Origin: Acanthochromis polyacanthus | Lineage: Eukaryota > Chordata > Actinopteri > Pomacentridae | DNA length: 64,000 bases | Assembly (NCBI RefSeq): GCF_021347895.1 | Contig: NC_067114.1 | Location: 29,567,873-29,631,872 of the forward strand | Direction of reading: 5' to 3' | Shown: positions 1 to 13,600 of the stretch, piece by piece | Layout: each line of letters starts with the position of its first letter | Numbering within the stretch: position 1 is the first letter of the stretch | The notes under the pieces: model-generated | What the model was told of the DNA's origin: nothing | Database searches by the model: none | The model's input: only the letters and a program-made list of their open reading frames with translations | Translations under genes and position numbers: made by a program

Positions 1-973
1 TTTTTACAAAACATTATGAACAAACCGACATTTATAAAGAAAAATAAGATCAATTTCCACATCATTATGCCTCAGTTTATCAGTTCCAGATTACAACTTT
101 CACTGAGTGTCTACAAAGGCACAAAGCATTTAGTCACACAAATCAATATAGTATTGTACTTTATGATCAAAACAACTAAAAAAGACCAGAAAACAAGACA
201 AAATGTTACAAAAAAACAGAAAAAACGACAAAAACAAGGAATAAAATGACAAAAAATGTGACAAATGAGACGAAACAAAAGAGGCAAAAAAAATTTGACA
301 AAAACAATTTAAAAATTACACAAATGACACAAACAGGACAGAAAATGACAAAAGCCAGAAATAAATGTAAAAAAAAATACTATGAATAATATGAAACACA
401 AAAATAAGATAAAAAACACAAGTGAGACAAAAAGGAAACACAAAACAACGAAGATGAAAAATAAAACATAAATCAGACAAAAAAGGCAAAAACAAGATAA
501 ATATTACAAAAACAAGATACAAAATTACAAAAGAACAATGAACAATCTAGTAGCTAACCACACCTGACGTACGTCAGCGGGGTTACTGCGTTCACTTTGG
601 AATCTGGCTGGCTGGGTAAGTATGTGGGTATGTCCGGTCAGATATCGCTGCAAGTGCTGAAGTCAGGATAATCAAACTTGGCACTGAAGATCAGTCTAAG
701 GTCCCCTGCTCAGCTGTGGAGTTAGAGGTCAGCAGATCAAGTAGGAAGGGATATACATAGGATGATCTAAATTGATACAGAGTATCATGCATGGACGTGG
801 TTCTGCCCTCTACTGGGGGCTCGTCTAGTTTACTTTATAATCAAAACAACTTGTCATGGTCTAGAAATTATCTCATCATTTTCCTGATTTACAATCTGCA
901 GTTGATGTCTTCTCTGGAATTTTACACTTTGAGGGCCGGTTTTGACCTTCGAGCCACATGTTTGACACCCCTG
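1..973 (+). mobile_element. hAT-like nonautonomous element, copy 1 (left end cut by window)
   Basis: The right end reads GTTTGACACCCCTG and the interior matches nine or so other copies in this window (b-box phrases such as CTTGTCATGGTCTAGAAAT). The left terminus lies before base 1. The middle (about 170-540) is an A-rich array of ACAAAA/GACAAAA units. The CACCCCTG terminus is typical of hAT-type ends. It stops about 75 bp before the protease exon, so it sits in that gene's last intron. The ORF at 16-249 is repeat sequence, not a gene. Confidence 0.7.
553..822. other. insertion inside hAT copy 1, origin unknown
   Basis: Other copies read CAATCTAGTATTTTACTTTA without a break at this point. Here about 270 bp of unrelated, more GC-balanced DNA intervenes, with TCTAGT at both edges as a possible short target duplication. 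No ORF or known family was recognised in it. Confidence 0.45.
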
Positions 974-1048
974 TTTTAAATGATGAAACAACCATGCAAA
1001 GTACAAAGGAAGACACAATAAGAGAGTGTGTTTTTTGTGCTTCCACAG

Positions 1049-1216
1049 GGGGACTGTGGCGGCCCATTGATGTGTCGTACAGCCCGGGGCTTCGTACAGG
1101 TGGGGATCAGAAGTTATGGGAGTGGAGGCGGCTGTGGTCTCCCAGACAGCCCCAGTGTCTACACTCGGGTGTCCAAGCATCTGCGCTTCATCAACGACTA
1201 CATTCATCAGGGCTAA
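1049..1216 (+). CDS. chymotrypsin-fold (S1) serine protease or protease homologue, last exon only
   Basis: The exon encodes 55 residues plus TAA. It starts after a pyrimidine-rich acceptor (TTCCACAG) in phase 0, exactly at the usual S1-family intron before the GDSGGP motif. The protein begins GDCGGPLMC and continues through a GIRSYG substrate-wall strand, a GCGLPDSP loop, the VYTRVS motif and a C-terminal helix (FINDYI). The catalytic Ser195 position is Cys (TGT), and Trp215 is Tyr. In the S1 family this Ser forms the acyl-enzyme, so the product may be an inactive homologue or weakly active; a sequencing error or a dying gene is also possible, since TGT is one base from the serine codon TCT. 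His57 and Asp102 lie on exons outside the window, so the subfamily cannot be named. Confidence 0.85.
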   Translation, partial: GDCGGPLMCRTARGFVQVGIRSYGSGGGCGLPDSPSVYTRVSKHLRFINDYIHQG

Positions 1217-1441
1217 TCGCGGGTCCTGTTGATAGTCAGCTCTGTTTTGTAATCAATTAACTTGTCTGCATTTACGCTTTAAAGCATCTTTACTAGTGTT
1301 TTTGTTTGGAAAATTTCTGTTCACATGCTTCTAGTACACTGAAAAAAAATCCTTTGCATCCGGTAACACGAGCACACACACACACACCCCAAACAACACC
1401 TTTGTCCAGATGTGACAAGCATCTATTCCCATTTACTTTAA

Positions 1442-1447
1442 AATAAA
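1442..1447 (+). terminator. poly(A) signal AATAAA for the S1 protease gene
   Basis: A canonical AATAAA lies 226 nt after the stop codon on the same strand, giving a plausible short 3'UTR. No other strong candidate is nearer. Confidence 0.45.
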
Positions 1448-4008
1448 ATTAATGTACTTAAAATGTTTTTTTTATTGAAGTTTGCAACAGCCCAGATTAA
1501 CTGCACCTTTACTCACAAAAGCAAAATGTGACTTACAGATTGATCCATCAGTATTAGTCGGTATTATGCATTAATCACAGATTTTACTGTTGATATTTTT
1601 GACTTCATGTCGTCTCTGAATGTTAGCTTACATGTACTTTGGTTCATTCAACAAAGCATTAAAGCTTTCAAGCATCATTTTTTGGATCATCATGTGAGTG
1701 GCTTTACTTTGGGGCCTTCAGTCTATCATATCTATTGTATTCTAGGGCAGCAGTCTCCAACCTTTTGTTGCACCACAAACTGGTTTCAAGCAAGGAAATT
1801 TTCTACAGATTGTTCATCACTGATAACTGACCTGACCTTCTAACAACAAAGCTTCACAAAGTACTTGACAATAGAATTCAATAGAAAAGTAATATAAGAA
1901 ATGTAAGAGGTGAAGAACTTGTAAAAACGTGAATTAAAAAGTATAAAAGGAGCAGGAGAGGTGGAGACGAGACGGAGGCATGAGCAGAGGTAGAACAGCC
2001 ACTTGGTGGAGAAGAGATGGAGGCAGCAGATGAGGTGAAACAGCCGCTGCAGGGCTCCAAACTGCATCTAAATGGTCGCATTTTGTGACCAAAATTTGAG
2101 GAGTGCCAGTAAATCTTTCATCTACTCGCGCATGTGCGACCAGTAAATTTACCGACTTTTTAAACTACTATTGAATATTTTTTGTTGCTTACAAACTTCT
2201 GCTCCACACTTCAGCCCAGTATACAGTAATGTACAAATGAGCTGGTTTAACCAACCGACATTAACTCCGAAAGAAGAAAGAATACGAACACCAAAGAAGA
2301 AGAAGAAGGCGGGCCAATGTGTGTGAGAGAAGTCAAGCTATTGTTCTCTAAACATCACATTTAAAGCAGTAGGCGTTCAAAGTGCTTTTACCTAACAAGT
2401 TTAAATATTGAGCTTAAGACCCGCAGTCTTACTTTTAGTTGAATTCACCTGAAAACTGTAAATATTAAGGATTAAAAAGTTGCAGAAATTTTACTAAATA
2501 CAGCTTTACCTAACTATAATTATTATTAAGGCTACAGATTGCACAGTGTGAGAGATTACGTGGAATAAATTAGAACTACCACACAAATACATGCATGAGA
2601 ATACAACAAAGTAAATATTCCCTAAGAGCAAACTTTGTTTATATGTATTCATTTTTAAATTAAAATGAAAATCAAGTTTTATCCCCCCCTCGGTAACATG
2701 TCTATGTGCTTTCTACATGCTGCTGATGTCACACCACAAAACACAGATTCAGACAAACACAAGGAACCAATCACGTGTGCTTGCAGAGTGGGGCTTTGTG
2801 CATCACTCTTCTTCAGAATTGTGTTCGTTTAAACAGTTATATTATGACTTGTACAGCACACAGAGCAATTTTACTGTGTTTTAGCAGAGCCCTTACACTG
2901 GTGTGCTCAAGCTGCAGTGAGTGGTGTAGCAGCGGGTGTAGATAGAGGTGTATACAGTACTTCATAGTTCTGCAGATTCTCAAGGAAGCAACCATGGAGT
3001 TACATCAAAGCCACTTAAAGACAAGAAAGGATCATTTTCATGGGAAAAAAACTTCTAAATACGTGAGTCACTGTCACACAGAGATTTTTTTATGGTTTAA
3101 TCAATGAGCAGAGAGGGATTTGAAGTCAGATGATAGGAACAATAACAATTACTCGTCTGTGCATTCAGTAAAGAAATGTTTTTTTTTAGGCTAGCTTAAC
3201 ACAAGAATCACAGGGATCTATTGACACCGACAGCAAAATGTTTCATCTTTTTAAAAACACAAGAAAAACAGAGGCAATGAATTATAGCACGTTAGAAAAC
3301 CAACCAGAGTTCAGCTGCTTATGAAATGTCTCCTCCTTTTTTTCCAGTTTACATCAACACGTTTAGCCTCCCATCTTTGTGTCAAGCTAGACTAAAAATG
3401 AACACAGATAACTTTTCTATTGAGTTTCTTGTCTGGCTAAAAGACGGCAAAGGAAAAAAAAAACCTTTCCCAAAATGTAAAACCGTCTCTTTTCACTGTA
3501 CGCATAATTAGCACCTTTAAAGTAATTTCTTTTGGACTGTGTGTTCACTGAGCTTTCCCTCCCTCTGTTCCCTCTCGTGCTCAAGTCTGGATAGGCAGTG
3601 GTATTTATCATCAAAAGGCACAAACATACAGGAGGTCAATGCACCACAGGCAAACCCTTTACCCAAAATAAATAGTTTAGCTAATGTAACCACAATCAGG
3701 ACCTGAAGAGAAAGAAATAAAATGCCAAGAAATGGAATTGTGTCCAACAGCAGACATTCTGACTTGTCACAGGTCAAACTGACATCATCACTAATTTAAA
3801 TCCATGACAGGGAGCGTGTCTGGAGAACAGCTGGACCTCCCCTCAGCGGAATGGAGCCGTTATTTCTGCTGTGAAATGTCAAAATGATCTAACGGTAAGA
3901 GCAGTTTGTAAAATAACATCTGAAACTTGTCTTCAGAAATTCTTTCAAATAAAAAAAAGACGGAATTAAAATCTAACTCTTCCATTTTCCCAAGCCCAGT
4001 CCCAGATA
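1448..4008. other. intergenic spacer between the protease gene and dus1l
   Basis: No supported gene. About base 1747 there is a CAGCAGTCTCCAACCTTTTGTTGC stretch that looks like the end of another hAT-type element (shared fish/vertebrate terminus style). A purine-rich GAAGAAGAAG run sits near 2296. Short ORFs here have no recognisable domain. The protease and dus1l genes are convergent across this spacer. Confidence 0.5.
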
Positions 4009-4473
4009 TTTATTGTCCCAAAAGTCCACATCACACAAATATGTTTTACAGCTCTGGTTGTCGATCAGCATCAGTACTCGTCCATCAGTCCTTTCCTGCA
4101 GACATTGAGGTTATTTGGCAGCTTTATGTACAGGATCTCCTCATGGATCACTGGCTATCTCTGCATGCGCTAACAACCTGGTTAGCTGTTCCATGAAGCT
4201 TCCATTACATCTCTCTATGTCTCCAATGCACACAGCAGCCTGTCCTTCCAGTCCTCATCCCCAGCTGAATAAATCCTAGTCGGTTCAGAGACAGGCTCAA
4301 CTATTCTTCAGACCAACATGTTTGAAACGCTGTGTGACCCCATTTCAAACGCTTCACAGATGTTGCGTTAATTAAAAAGTGATTTGTACCCAGTAGAGAC
4401 TTTAATGTGTAACAGTTCAGAGCTGTATCAACAGGAGTTTGGTTTGTGCATGTAGAGATAGCCTGAGTCGTGC
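4009..4473 (-). other. dus1l: dus1l 3'UTR with poly(A) signal
   Basis: Minus-strand AATAAA at 4014-4009 is the first canonical signal after the dus1l stop, about 460 nt downstream. The UTR end is inferred from that signal only. Confidence 0.5.
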
Positions 4474-4649
4474 TCATAGCAGCAGGTGAGGCTTCGACTG
4501 CTCCTGCAGATCTGTACATGAATCAGGGAGAAGCTGAGGAGAGCTGCTGCTTCTCTCCGTCACAGACTCCTCCTTCTGCTCGTCATTCTTCTGCTCGTCC
4601 TCCTCGGCTTTCCGTCTCTCTGCCTTGGTCTTGAACCTCAGCCCATGGC
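4474..4649 (-). CDS. dus1l: dus1l coding exon 13 (residues 439-496, stop)
   Basis: Encodes [20 protein letters not shown], an acidic and Ser-rich tail, and TGA at 4476-4474. HGLxFK matches the mammalian protein; the rest of the tail is poorly conserved, as usual for this protein. Confidence 0.88.
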
Positions 4650-7600
4650 CTGTTGACCAGAGAAAATAATTATCAGTCCGTCAAGGATCGCAGCAGAGTG
4701 ATAAGATGATTGGCGTACATGAGTCTGTCAGTCCATGCACAACATCACTCTAAAACAGACCAACAGATGTGGATGAAATTTTCAGGGAAGGTCAGAAATG
4801 ACACAAGGACTACCTCGTTAGATTCTGGCAGTGATGCAGCTTATAGTCTGGATGCACTGATTAGTTAAAGATTTCTGTGTCATTGCCAGATAGCAGCACG
4901 GCGTCACTGTAACCATGACAACCAGTGAACACTACATCAGCTGATTGTGATCCTACTACAAATCCCCCTCTGAGGACTTATCAGCACTTTTCCATCAGAA
5001 ATGATCCAAGGACATCGCGGACATCTGTGATCTATCGTAAGCGCGGATGTCAGCGTTTACTATACAGCTGTATCTAAATGCGGACATCCGTGCTGCATCG
5101 TGCATACATAATACATGCACGATGCAGCGTCGATGTCCGTCCGTGTTCCCCGCTCCGGTCGGATGGTGATTTCTGTTGCATTGCGCGCTCACTTCCGCTT
5201 TTAATGATGTATCGTGCTCAGACGATTACTCGAGGCTTCGTTAGCTGCAGCCCTAGGATGCTACGAGCAATTTGATTGGTCCACGCTTGAAGCTATCCAA
5301 TCGCTGGGCCGTTTACAATCGAACGATAGCTTCAGTGAAAATCTAGCTTCAGGATTTCGCGGGAGTGAGGCTTGAGTTTCATTAACATCGGCGACAATAA
5401 AGTACCTAACCCCCCCTAAAATTTTCTCAACAGATTTAGACGATTCACAGAAATGTTCAAATTTGAAATTAAATCGGTGGAAATCCGCGGAAAATTGCCA
5501 TCCATGAAAAGTGCAAAAACGTTTCTTTAGGGTTAGGCATTGTTTTGGTCTGGGTTAAGGTTAGGGTTAGCGGTTAAGATATGAATGGGAGTCAATGGTA
5601 AGTCCCCACAATGATAGAAAAACATAGTGTGTGTGTGTGTGTGTTATACTGACTTGGACAGTCTGCCACCTCCTTGTAGGCTTTCTTCTTACAGCAGCCT
5701 CGACACAAGTTGAAGACACATTTATTTCCCTGCAGATAAAATGAGAGCACATCATGCGTCAGTCTTTATGTTCAAACACAAGCAGGAGAAGTGTGTTCAT
5801 GAGCTTTTTTTGGCAATGTGAGAAAACATGCAGAATGCTACAATAGGTAACGTCTTCATGAATCATTGTTGACACAAAAATGCTTCCAGTTGATTCAAAT
5901 TTCAGGAGAATGTTCATTCACTTCAGGTAGAATCTCTGATCCCCTGTAATCACAGCTCACTGGTCAGTCTGTATGTCTTCTGTTCATCACCTCACCAATC
6001 TGTCTCCATTAACTAAATTAAAAACACAAACACTCTGCTCTAACTGACTGCTTACCTTTGGGTTCCCGCATTGATCACATTTGATGTATTTGGCTGCAGA
6101 ATAAAAAGAAAAAGGAAGGCTTTATCAGATTTATAGCTGTATTAAACAGGAAACTCGCCAGCTGGAGTCAAGTAAAACTCACGTTTCTGCTCAGGACAGA
6201 AGTTCTTGTTGGGGTTGCGGGATCTCTTCTTCTGCTTGTTTTTGGAGAGTGTGTCGGCCGTTCCATCTGAGTCCTCCAGCGCCCTCTTCTGACACACCGT
6301 CTTCTTCACCTCCGACCCCTGGCTGTTGCCGTTGGCGACGGGCTCTTTTGGCCTGTAAGAAGTTGTAAGATAACTGTGCAGGAGGAATGCTGGTCTGTAG
6401 CAGAAGCTCAGGATTAAAGCTGTATGAGGACCAGACGACTCAGGAAGGGAACCTAGTTTTCTGTCTGTTTCAGCTGAACATAGAAGTTAATTTGATTTGA
6501 AGGGTTTTCCTACTGTATTACTACAAAATGGGACTATTTTGTTGTTGTTTTCTTGTTTGTTTGTTTGTTTGTTTTTAAAGCCTTGTAGTTAAAGAAATGT
6601 TCATTCCAACTGAAAACTGGGACTGTTCTGAAGAAGAAGGTTCAGTTTAACGGACAGTTAATACATTTAAGAAGACGGTGTTATTTCAGTGCTCGATTTA
6701 AGGCCGAGAGGTCCGGTCGCCCAAATGACATTTTTTGGGCCACCAACATACGTCAATTTAGACATTTTTAGGAGCCAAAATCAACTTTTAGTGGCCAAAA
6801 AAATTAATCCGCTGGGCAAAGTGTGCCTTAAAACTCCCCACGGCCGTGAAAAGTCACCCACGAATGAGCAGCGCATTGCCCGGAGCTCCTAGCGGGCGAC
6901 TGGGACGTTGACAGCCGGAACAGGTGCGGTTTGTCCCGGGCAGATGAGCGGGGAGGAGCGGCAGGTGTTAGCCGAGCAGCTAGCCAGCCGGGAGTCTGAG
7001 CAGTCTGTGACCGGGGAGAGCAGCCAGTGGACCCGCCGAGTTAAAAATGACAGCTCCGGTGGCTTGGTGCTTTCCGTTCGCGGTGCTCAGGCTCAGTCGG
7101 TGCTGTCCTCCGGATGCCGCCACCACATTCTGGGCTGGTTCTGGATCCGACGGAGTCCGCGAGATGTTAACGACGTTAACATCAGCGACAATAAAGTGTT
7201 CAAATTTTAAATTAAATCGGCGGAAATCCGCGGATCCGCGGAAAATTGCCATCCCTGAAACTTGAATTTGGAGGTCAGTAGCCCAAATCAAAATATTTGG
7301 GCCCCTAACCAGCGTGTTTTTTGTCATTTTTGGTCGTCAAAATCGGTTTTTAGTCGCAAATGGCGACCTGGCGACCGTCTAAATCGAGCGCTGTTATTTA
7401 AATATCCGCTAAATATTCCTGGAGATAACTCTGATGATGTGCATTGATGTGTGTGTAACCCAGATTAATTTTTGAGACATCAGAATTACAGAGGTTCAGT
7501 AAATGCATCGCTAGTGTGCTGCTTTATGTGTGCATAATTTTACGGAGGTTCCCTGAACGCATCTCAAACAAGATACGTGCATGTAGAATAAATGGGACAC

Positions 7601-10600
7601 CTCGACATGAGCATGACGGGCCGAGGATTGAACCGACAACCTTCCAGTTACAAGACGGCCACTCTACCCACTGAGCCATGCCGCCCCTTTTGTTGTCCGT
7701 CCCACAAATCAAAATTGACTAAAAGACAATTTGAAGACAGAATAAAGACTATTAAAGGACTGACTACTGAACCAAAGAAAAGAAAGTACATGCAGTTTTC
7801 CCTGGATATTCAATTATTTCATTAAAGTTGCTACGGTTGAATCAAAAATACTTTTTGTTTTGTTTTCAACGGAAATGCCAATTTAATCAGAAGGGAACTA
7901 TGTAGCAAATGGAAGCCAAAACTTTATAAATACATGCATTCTCATTATTCCAGCTAGTTCAGTGGTGGTGTGTGCTTCTCCTGAGCCAACAACTCTTTAC
8001 AACTTTGGGTCTAAGATTTATTTTTTGGGAAAAGCACAGATATAGATACCTGAGATATTAAACCCAGGGTGAGCAGTATAGACCTCTCCACCTACTGATA
8101 ATAGGATAACTGTATGAAACGGTAAAAACACAGTGTGGTAACTCACGGTGGCCTGACGTACGGCTGGCAGATCCAGTGGGGAAAAGGAAGGTCGCTCTTC
8201 TTCTCTTCTACATCCTTTCCTTTGGCTATCTCCTCCTGCATGGACACACAAACAGCTTCTCTGAGAACATCTGCATGAAGGGGTTTGTTTCATGCTGGTG
8301 CAAATGGAGGAGACTTTCTGAGGACCTGTTTGCTTTTCCACCACTACAGAGCTACACTGAGCTTTAGTTTTCTCTTCTACAGATTAGATAAACTAGCTCC
8401 AGCTTTTTTTTTTTTAATGGCTGTCACAAAGTTCTAGTGGGCCATGATGGCAGTTTGACATCAGTATTTCTGATATCTAGAGGAGCAAAGTGTTTCTGGA
8501 AGGGAACTGCAAAGAATCGTTTCCAGATCAGGCACTGACTCCGAAGAGGCTCTCCAACTTCACAAAACACAAAATGAGGAACACAAGTAGCTTGTATGAA
8601 GCGTTGCCCTTGAGTTTAAAATGTCTTACTCTGTTCAGGTGTAAATGTCTGCGCGTATGAATATCAGACAGATCTTACACATTTCTGATGCTACAAATGT
8701 ATGAGCTCAACATTCAACTCCATGAATGTCTGACATGATGCTGTCTGGTTTTTGCTTGAATATTCTGAGCAGATCACAGTTTCTCCTCCATCTGGTGCTG
8801 CTGAGCGTTTAGCTAAAGAACGACAAACCTAGCTTCTAAACAATCCGTTGTTTGTCTGTTTGTACCTGACAGCGCAGCCTCAGCTGTTTGCTGACATCGG
8901 CCAAACCCTCGAGTGTCTTCACCTTGGCCAGCTCCTCCCTCAGGTCCTGGTGGATCTGCAGACTGAACAAACAACTCAGTATTTATGAAGCGTTTGGCTA
9001 CTTTAAAAACTCTTCCATTTTCAAAACAAACAAGATGACATGGTCATCAATATCCCCCGCCACATGTGATGTCTATGAGTCTATATCCAAAATAGTGATC
9101 AAGGGCCATAACTCTGTTAAATATTAGAAAAATTTGCATTTCCTGAAGAAAATGCACTGTGAATGCTGCAGACTGAACTGAATCTGCTAAAACAGTAGCA
9201 AAGTGCCACCAGCTGGGCTCAAACTCACGACTGCTGCACCAAAGGCAAGAGCTCAATCCATTGAGCTATGGGTGACAGATGCTGGTAAGTCTATCTGCCG
9301 CCTTCTTCACTGTCAAACATGCTGTTGCCTTTCACATACATTTGCATTGAGCGTTACGGAGCGCGATGGCGGTTCCCACGTCAATTAAGGGCTGGCGTGT
9401 CACATAACAATGTGCCAGGTGAGTAATGTCGGACTCATATGAATATAGAGAGTGTTTACTACAGTCTGTGAAAGGATTGTCCGTGTAGCATGTACCGTTT
9501 GGCCAGGATGGCGATTTAACCCCAAAAAACCCCGACAGATTTCTTGTCTCTCCACACTCTAGCAGCAGGGCAGCAGACACTCTGAGAGGGGATTTTTTGT
9601 TCAACCCAGGGGTTTTTGGAGGCTTCTCTATGGAGAACCATAAATCCCACCGTCACAATATATACATGCCTGTAAAGAAGAGACTTGGGGCTTTTTTTTA
9701 AGACTACAATGAAGTGTCTAGGTGAAAGTATGGCGAAGCAGTAGCGTTGTGACAACAGGTAACTTTTGAGGCAGAGTGATTCAGTCTCCCCATTCATTGT
9801 CAATGGGAAAAATTATAATAATAAATAAACAGAAGAACAATACTTAATTATCGCACAGGTCTCATTTTCGAACTTGATCAAGGTGTCCATGGTGTGAAGC
9901 TACACACTAAATTTCGTGATCCTAGCTGTAATAGTTTCCGAGAAAAGCTGTCCCCTTCATGTCGGACGGACAGACGGACGGAGGCCAAACCTATATCCCC
10001 CTTTTCCACTTTGTGGAGGAGGGGGATAATAATGATCTGAAACACAAGACTCTCTGGCTGACTTCCAATTTCAAATAGATTTTACATTGTAATTTTTCTC
10101 CAAAATCAATTAACAAACTGTTCAGGGTGCCCGTATAGCTCATCAGGTTAAGCGGGTGACCCATGTACAGGGTCAGGTCTCTGATGCAGCAGCCTGGGTT
10201 TGATTCCTGCCTGCGGCCCTTTGCTGCATGTCTTCTCCCTACTCTGTTTCCTGACACAATAAAGGATCTTTTTTTTTTTATTAAGAAACTGTTCAAAGAT
10301 AAAATAACCAAACATGTATTTCTCCAGGCTGCACAGTGTCGTAGTGGTTAGCACTTTTGCCTTGCAGCAAGAAGATCCCCGGTTCAAATCCCGGCCTGGG
10401 ATCTTTCTGCATGGAGTTTGCATGTTCTCCCTGTGCATGCGTGGGTTTTCTCCGGGTACTCCGGCTTCCTCCCACAGTCCAAAAACATGCTGAGGTTAAT
10501 TGGTTACTCTAAATTGTCCGTAGGTGAATGTGAGTGTGATTGTGTGTCTGTATATGTAGCCCTGTGACAGACTGGTGACCTGTCCAGGGTGTCCCCTGCC

Positions 10601-13600
10601 TTCACCCGAGTCAGCTGGGATAGGCTCCAGCACCCCCCATGACCCTAGTGAGGATAAAGCGGTGTATAGAGAATGGATGGATGGATGGATGGATGGATTT
10701 CTGCAGGTGAATAAACACTCCACAACTGGTAACATTTCCTCACTTTGACAGAAGGTGTGACAAAACCTTATTTTTAAAAAAAATTCATTCATGTGTCATT
10801 TTTTTCCATAACTTCAGTTGAAGCAGTTTTCTTATTTTAAAGACAATGTTTATATCTGAAGGCCTCTTTGCATCTGAGAATGCATCCAATGGATCATCAC
10901 AATAAAATGAGGCATGATGTGTTAATTCCACCACAGATGTGTGATGTTACCTAAAATTAGATAATCAGCCCACAGATATCGGTATCGGTTGATATCGGAA
11001 TCAGAAATTGAGAGTTGGACGATATCAGCGTATCGGTTATCGGCAAAAAAAAGCCAATATTGGACATCCCTAACTTATATCGGCTTTCTCCTGCACTGTA
11101 TTCAACCGGCCTTCAAAAACACAAGGCATGATGGGAAATAGTGCAGTTTATAATCCAGCATTGCTGTTAATACTGATGAGCATCAGCCTCATTGTTTAGT
11201 CTGTTTAAGAGCTGCGTTAGCTTACTGCTAATATAAGTTTGCTGCTAGTTCATTGGAAGATTATTCAACTGGCAAAAGACCGATAGAAACAGAAAACAAA
11301 TGAAAACTGCAAACAGATGCCATGATGCTCACAGGTGTCACCAAATCACTCAGGGCAAAAAAGCATGAAAGATTTCAGTGTTAATGGAAGCTTTAGACAA
11401 GGAAAGACATCAAGGATGAGCGCATCTATCTGACAGCATCCAGTGTAACATGAAGTATAGGGAGACGTACGTGTGATGCCACAGCTTGAAGAGGTGAGCT
11501 CGTACGTAGGACAGCGTGCACGGAGGATACTGCTTCACCACCTCCAGATACTCCTCAGCCATCTCCCACACCGGGGGGCTGCAGCCCTCAAACAGCGCCG
11601 GGTTATGGAGGTTCCCCTCTGAGAGCAACACAGAAACAAAGCACAGACCGAGCGGTTATTTACAACATGAAGCATCTATGAATGAATAAAAGCTGCTACA
11701 GGACGAAGCTCCCGACCTGCGCTCATGACTCCCTGCACTCCCGTCTCCTGGATGCAGCGCTCCACGTCGCTCAGGTGTTGGATGTTACCATTTGCAAACA
11801 CTGGAATATTTACTGCCTTCCTGGAGCAAAAGCACACCAAAAAAACAGATTTAATCTTTTATGCACATTGGTTTTCAGGTGGAGGGAAACGTTCAGCGCT
11901 GTGGGTCATTTAGTTTAGTTTTAACTCTTGTGTTGTCCTGTGGGTCACATTGAAACGTTTTAAAGTTTGAAATTGTGGGGGAAAAAAACATATTTTTACA
12001 GTGAAGCTTCTGATGTCCACATTTTCAACATTTTGGGGAAATTTCTCAACATTTTTTGGTGGAAAAAAAAGAAATGTTAAAAATGTTTCTTAAAGAACAT
12101 TCACAGAAAAATCAACCAAACTCCAGCAAAATTCACTCAGTTTTGTGTAATTTTTTGTGAACGTTCTTAAAGAAAATATTAGAAATTTTACCGATATATA
12201 TGTAATCACTTTAGATATTTTTAGGATTTTTTGGAAGATTTTTACTCATTTTTTAAAAATATTTACAAGAATTTTATTGCCAAATTTGGGGGATTTTTTA
12301 AAATAAACTTTTAAGGAAAACTTTTAAGGAATTATTGGAATTGTTTTCCTGAGGGGTTTGCAAATTTTAAAAAATTTTTGCTGAATTTTTGGATTTTTTT
12401 CAGACAGGAAAATATTTTTTGGTGCCCACAAATGAAGACAACAGGAGGGTTAATATCCATCCATTCTCTATACACCGCGTTATCCTCACTAGGGTCGCTG
12501 GGGGGAAGGGGGGTTAATCTCTAAAGTAATTTGTGAGGGTAGAACAGAAGGTAAAGCTCACCGTACTGCCTTGATGTGCTCCCAGCTTGCGATGCCGGTC
12601 ATGGCTCCTTTCTGGTCTTTGGTTCTGCCATGAACAGTGAGCAGCTGAGAAAGACAGAAAATAATGCCGCATTTAGAGCTTTGTGGTGCACAGAGCTGTA
12701 GAGGGGACGGATTCATGTTAAAATCAGCGCTGAGATCACACCTGACATCCTGCTTTCTCGAGCATCTGGGCGTAGCGGACCGTCTTCTCCACCTCCTTGA
12801 ACACCCGGATCTTACATGTGATTGGCACCGAGAGCTTTTCATTGGCTAACCTGACTGACAGACAAAGGGGGAGTTTTTAGACCAAAGAAAAAACTATAAA
12901 AATTAAACAGCAGCTTTTAAAACTTGACATCAAAGAGAAACTACTGATATTTCTGTTGACTTACCCATTTTCTCCAGCAGCTCCCATTCATCTTGTAGAA
13001 AAACTCCATAGTGTCCTTACAAAGAAATGACACTTTAGGTTAGTTCTCCTTTCACTCGTCTTCCATGACAACTGCGTCTTTTCTGATATGAGAACTAAAA
13101 GCTGAAACATCAGGATTGTTTGTGTCTGAGCTGCACATACCTCTCTTAGCGATCATCTGAGGACAGCCCAGGTTGAGGTCGATGGCGTCGCAGTAATCCT
13201 GAGCCAGCAGAGCCGCCTGAAGGAACACCTCTGGATCGTTGGCACAAAACTGGCACACAGGAGAGAATCACTAATTTATGTGTGGCATTACATGAGAACT
13301 ATTTACAGCGTATGCTGTACGTGTTCAGAATTGTTCAAGTTAGATATTAGAATGCTTCAGACTCATCTCACAATGGATTAAATGTCTTCTTATCTCCAAA
13401 CAATACTCAGAAATGACAGAGTAAAGGCATTTGTTTAGAGTATTTTTGTAAAACACTAAATATCCCATTGATGTAAGTATTCAGACCCTTCACCTCGGAG
13501 CAGTGACAGCCTTACGTCTTCTTATAATGATCCACTTTCCTTTTAAAAGAGTTGCCCATTTTCTTCAAACTCAGTCAGGTTGGATGGGGAGGTCCAGACT

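Noticed and set aside
6908..7327. Overlapping 100- and 115-codon ORFs in a GC-rich patch
   Set aside because: They lie inside the hAT-like element at 6687-7393, show no transposase motif, and both strands are open only because of composition.
9332..9803. Two overlapping minus-strand ORFs (90 and 95 codons)
   Set aside because: They sit in a composite dispersed repeat inside dus1l intron 7.
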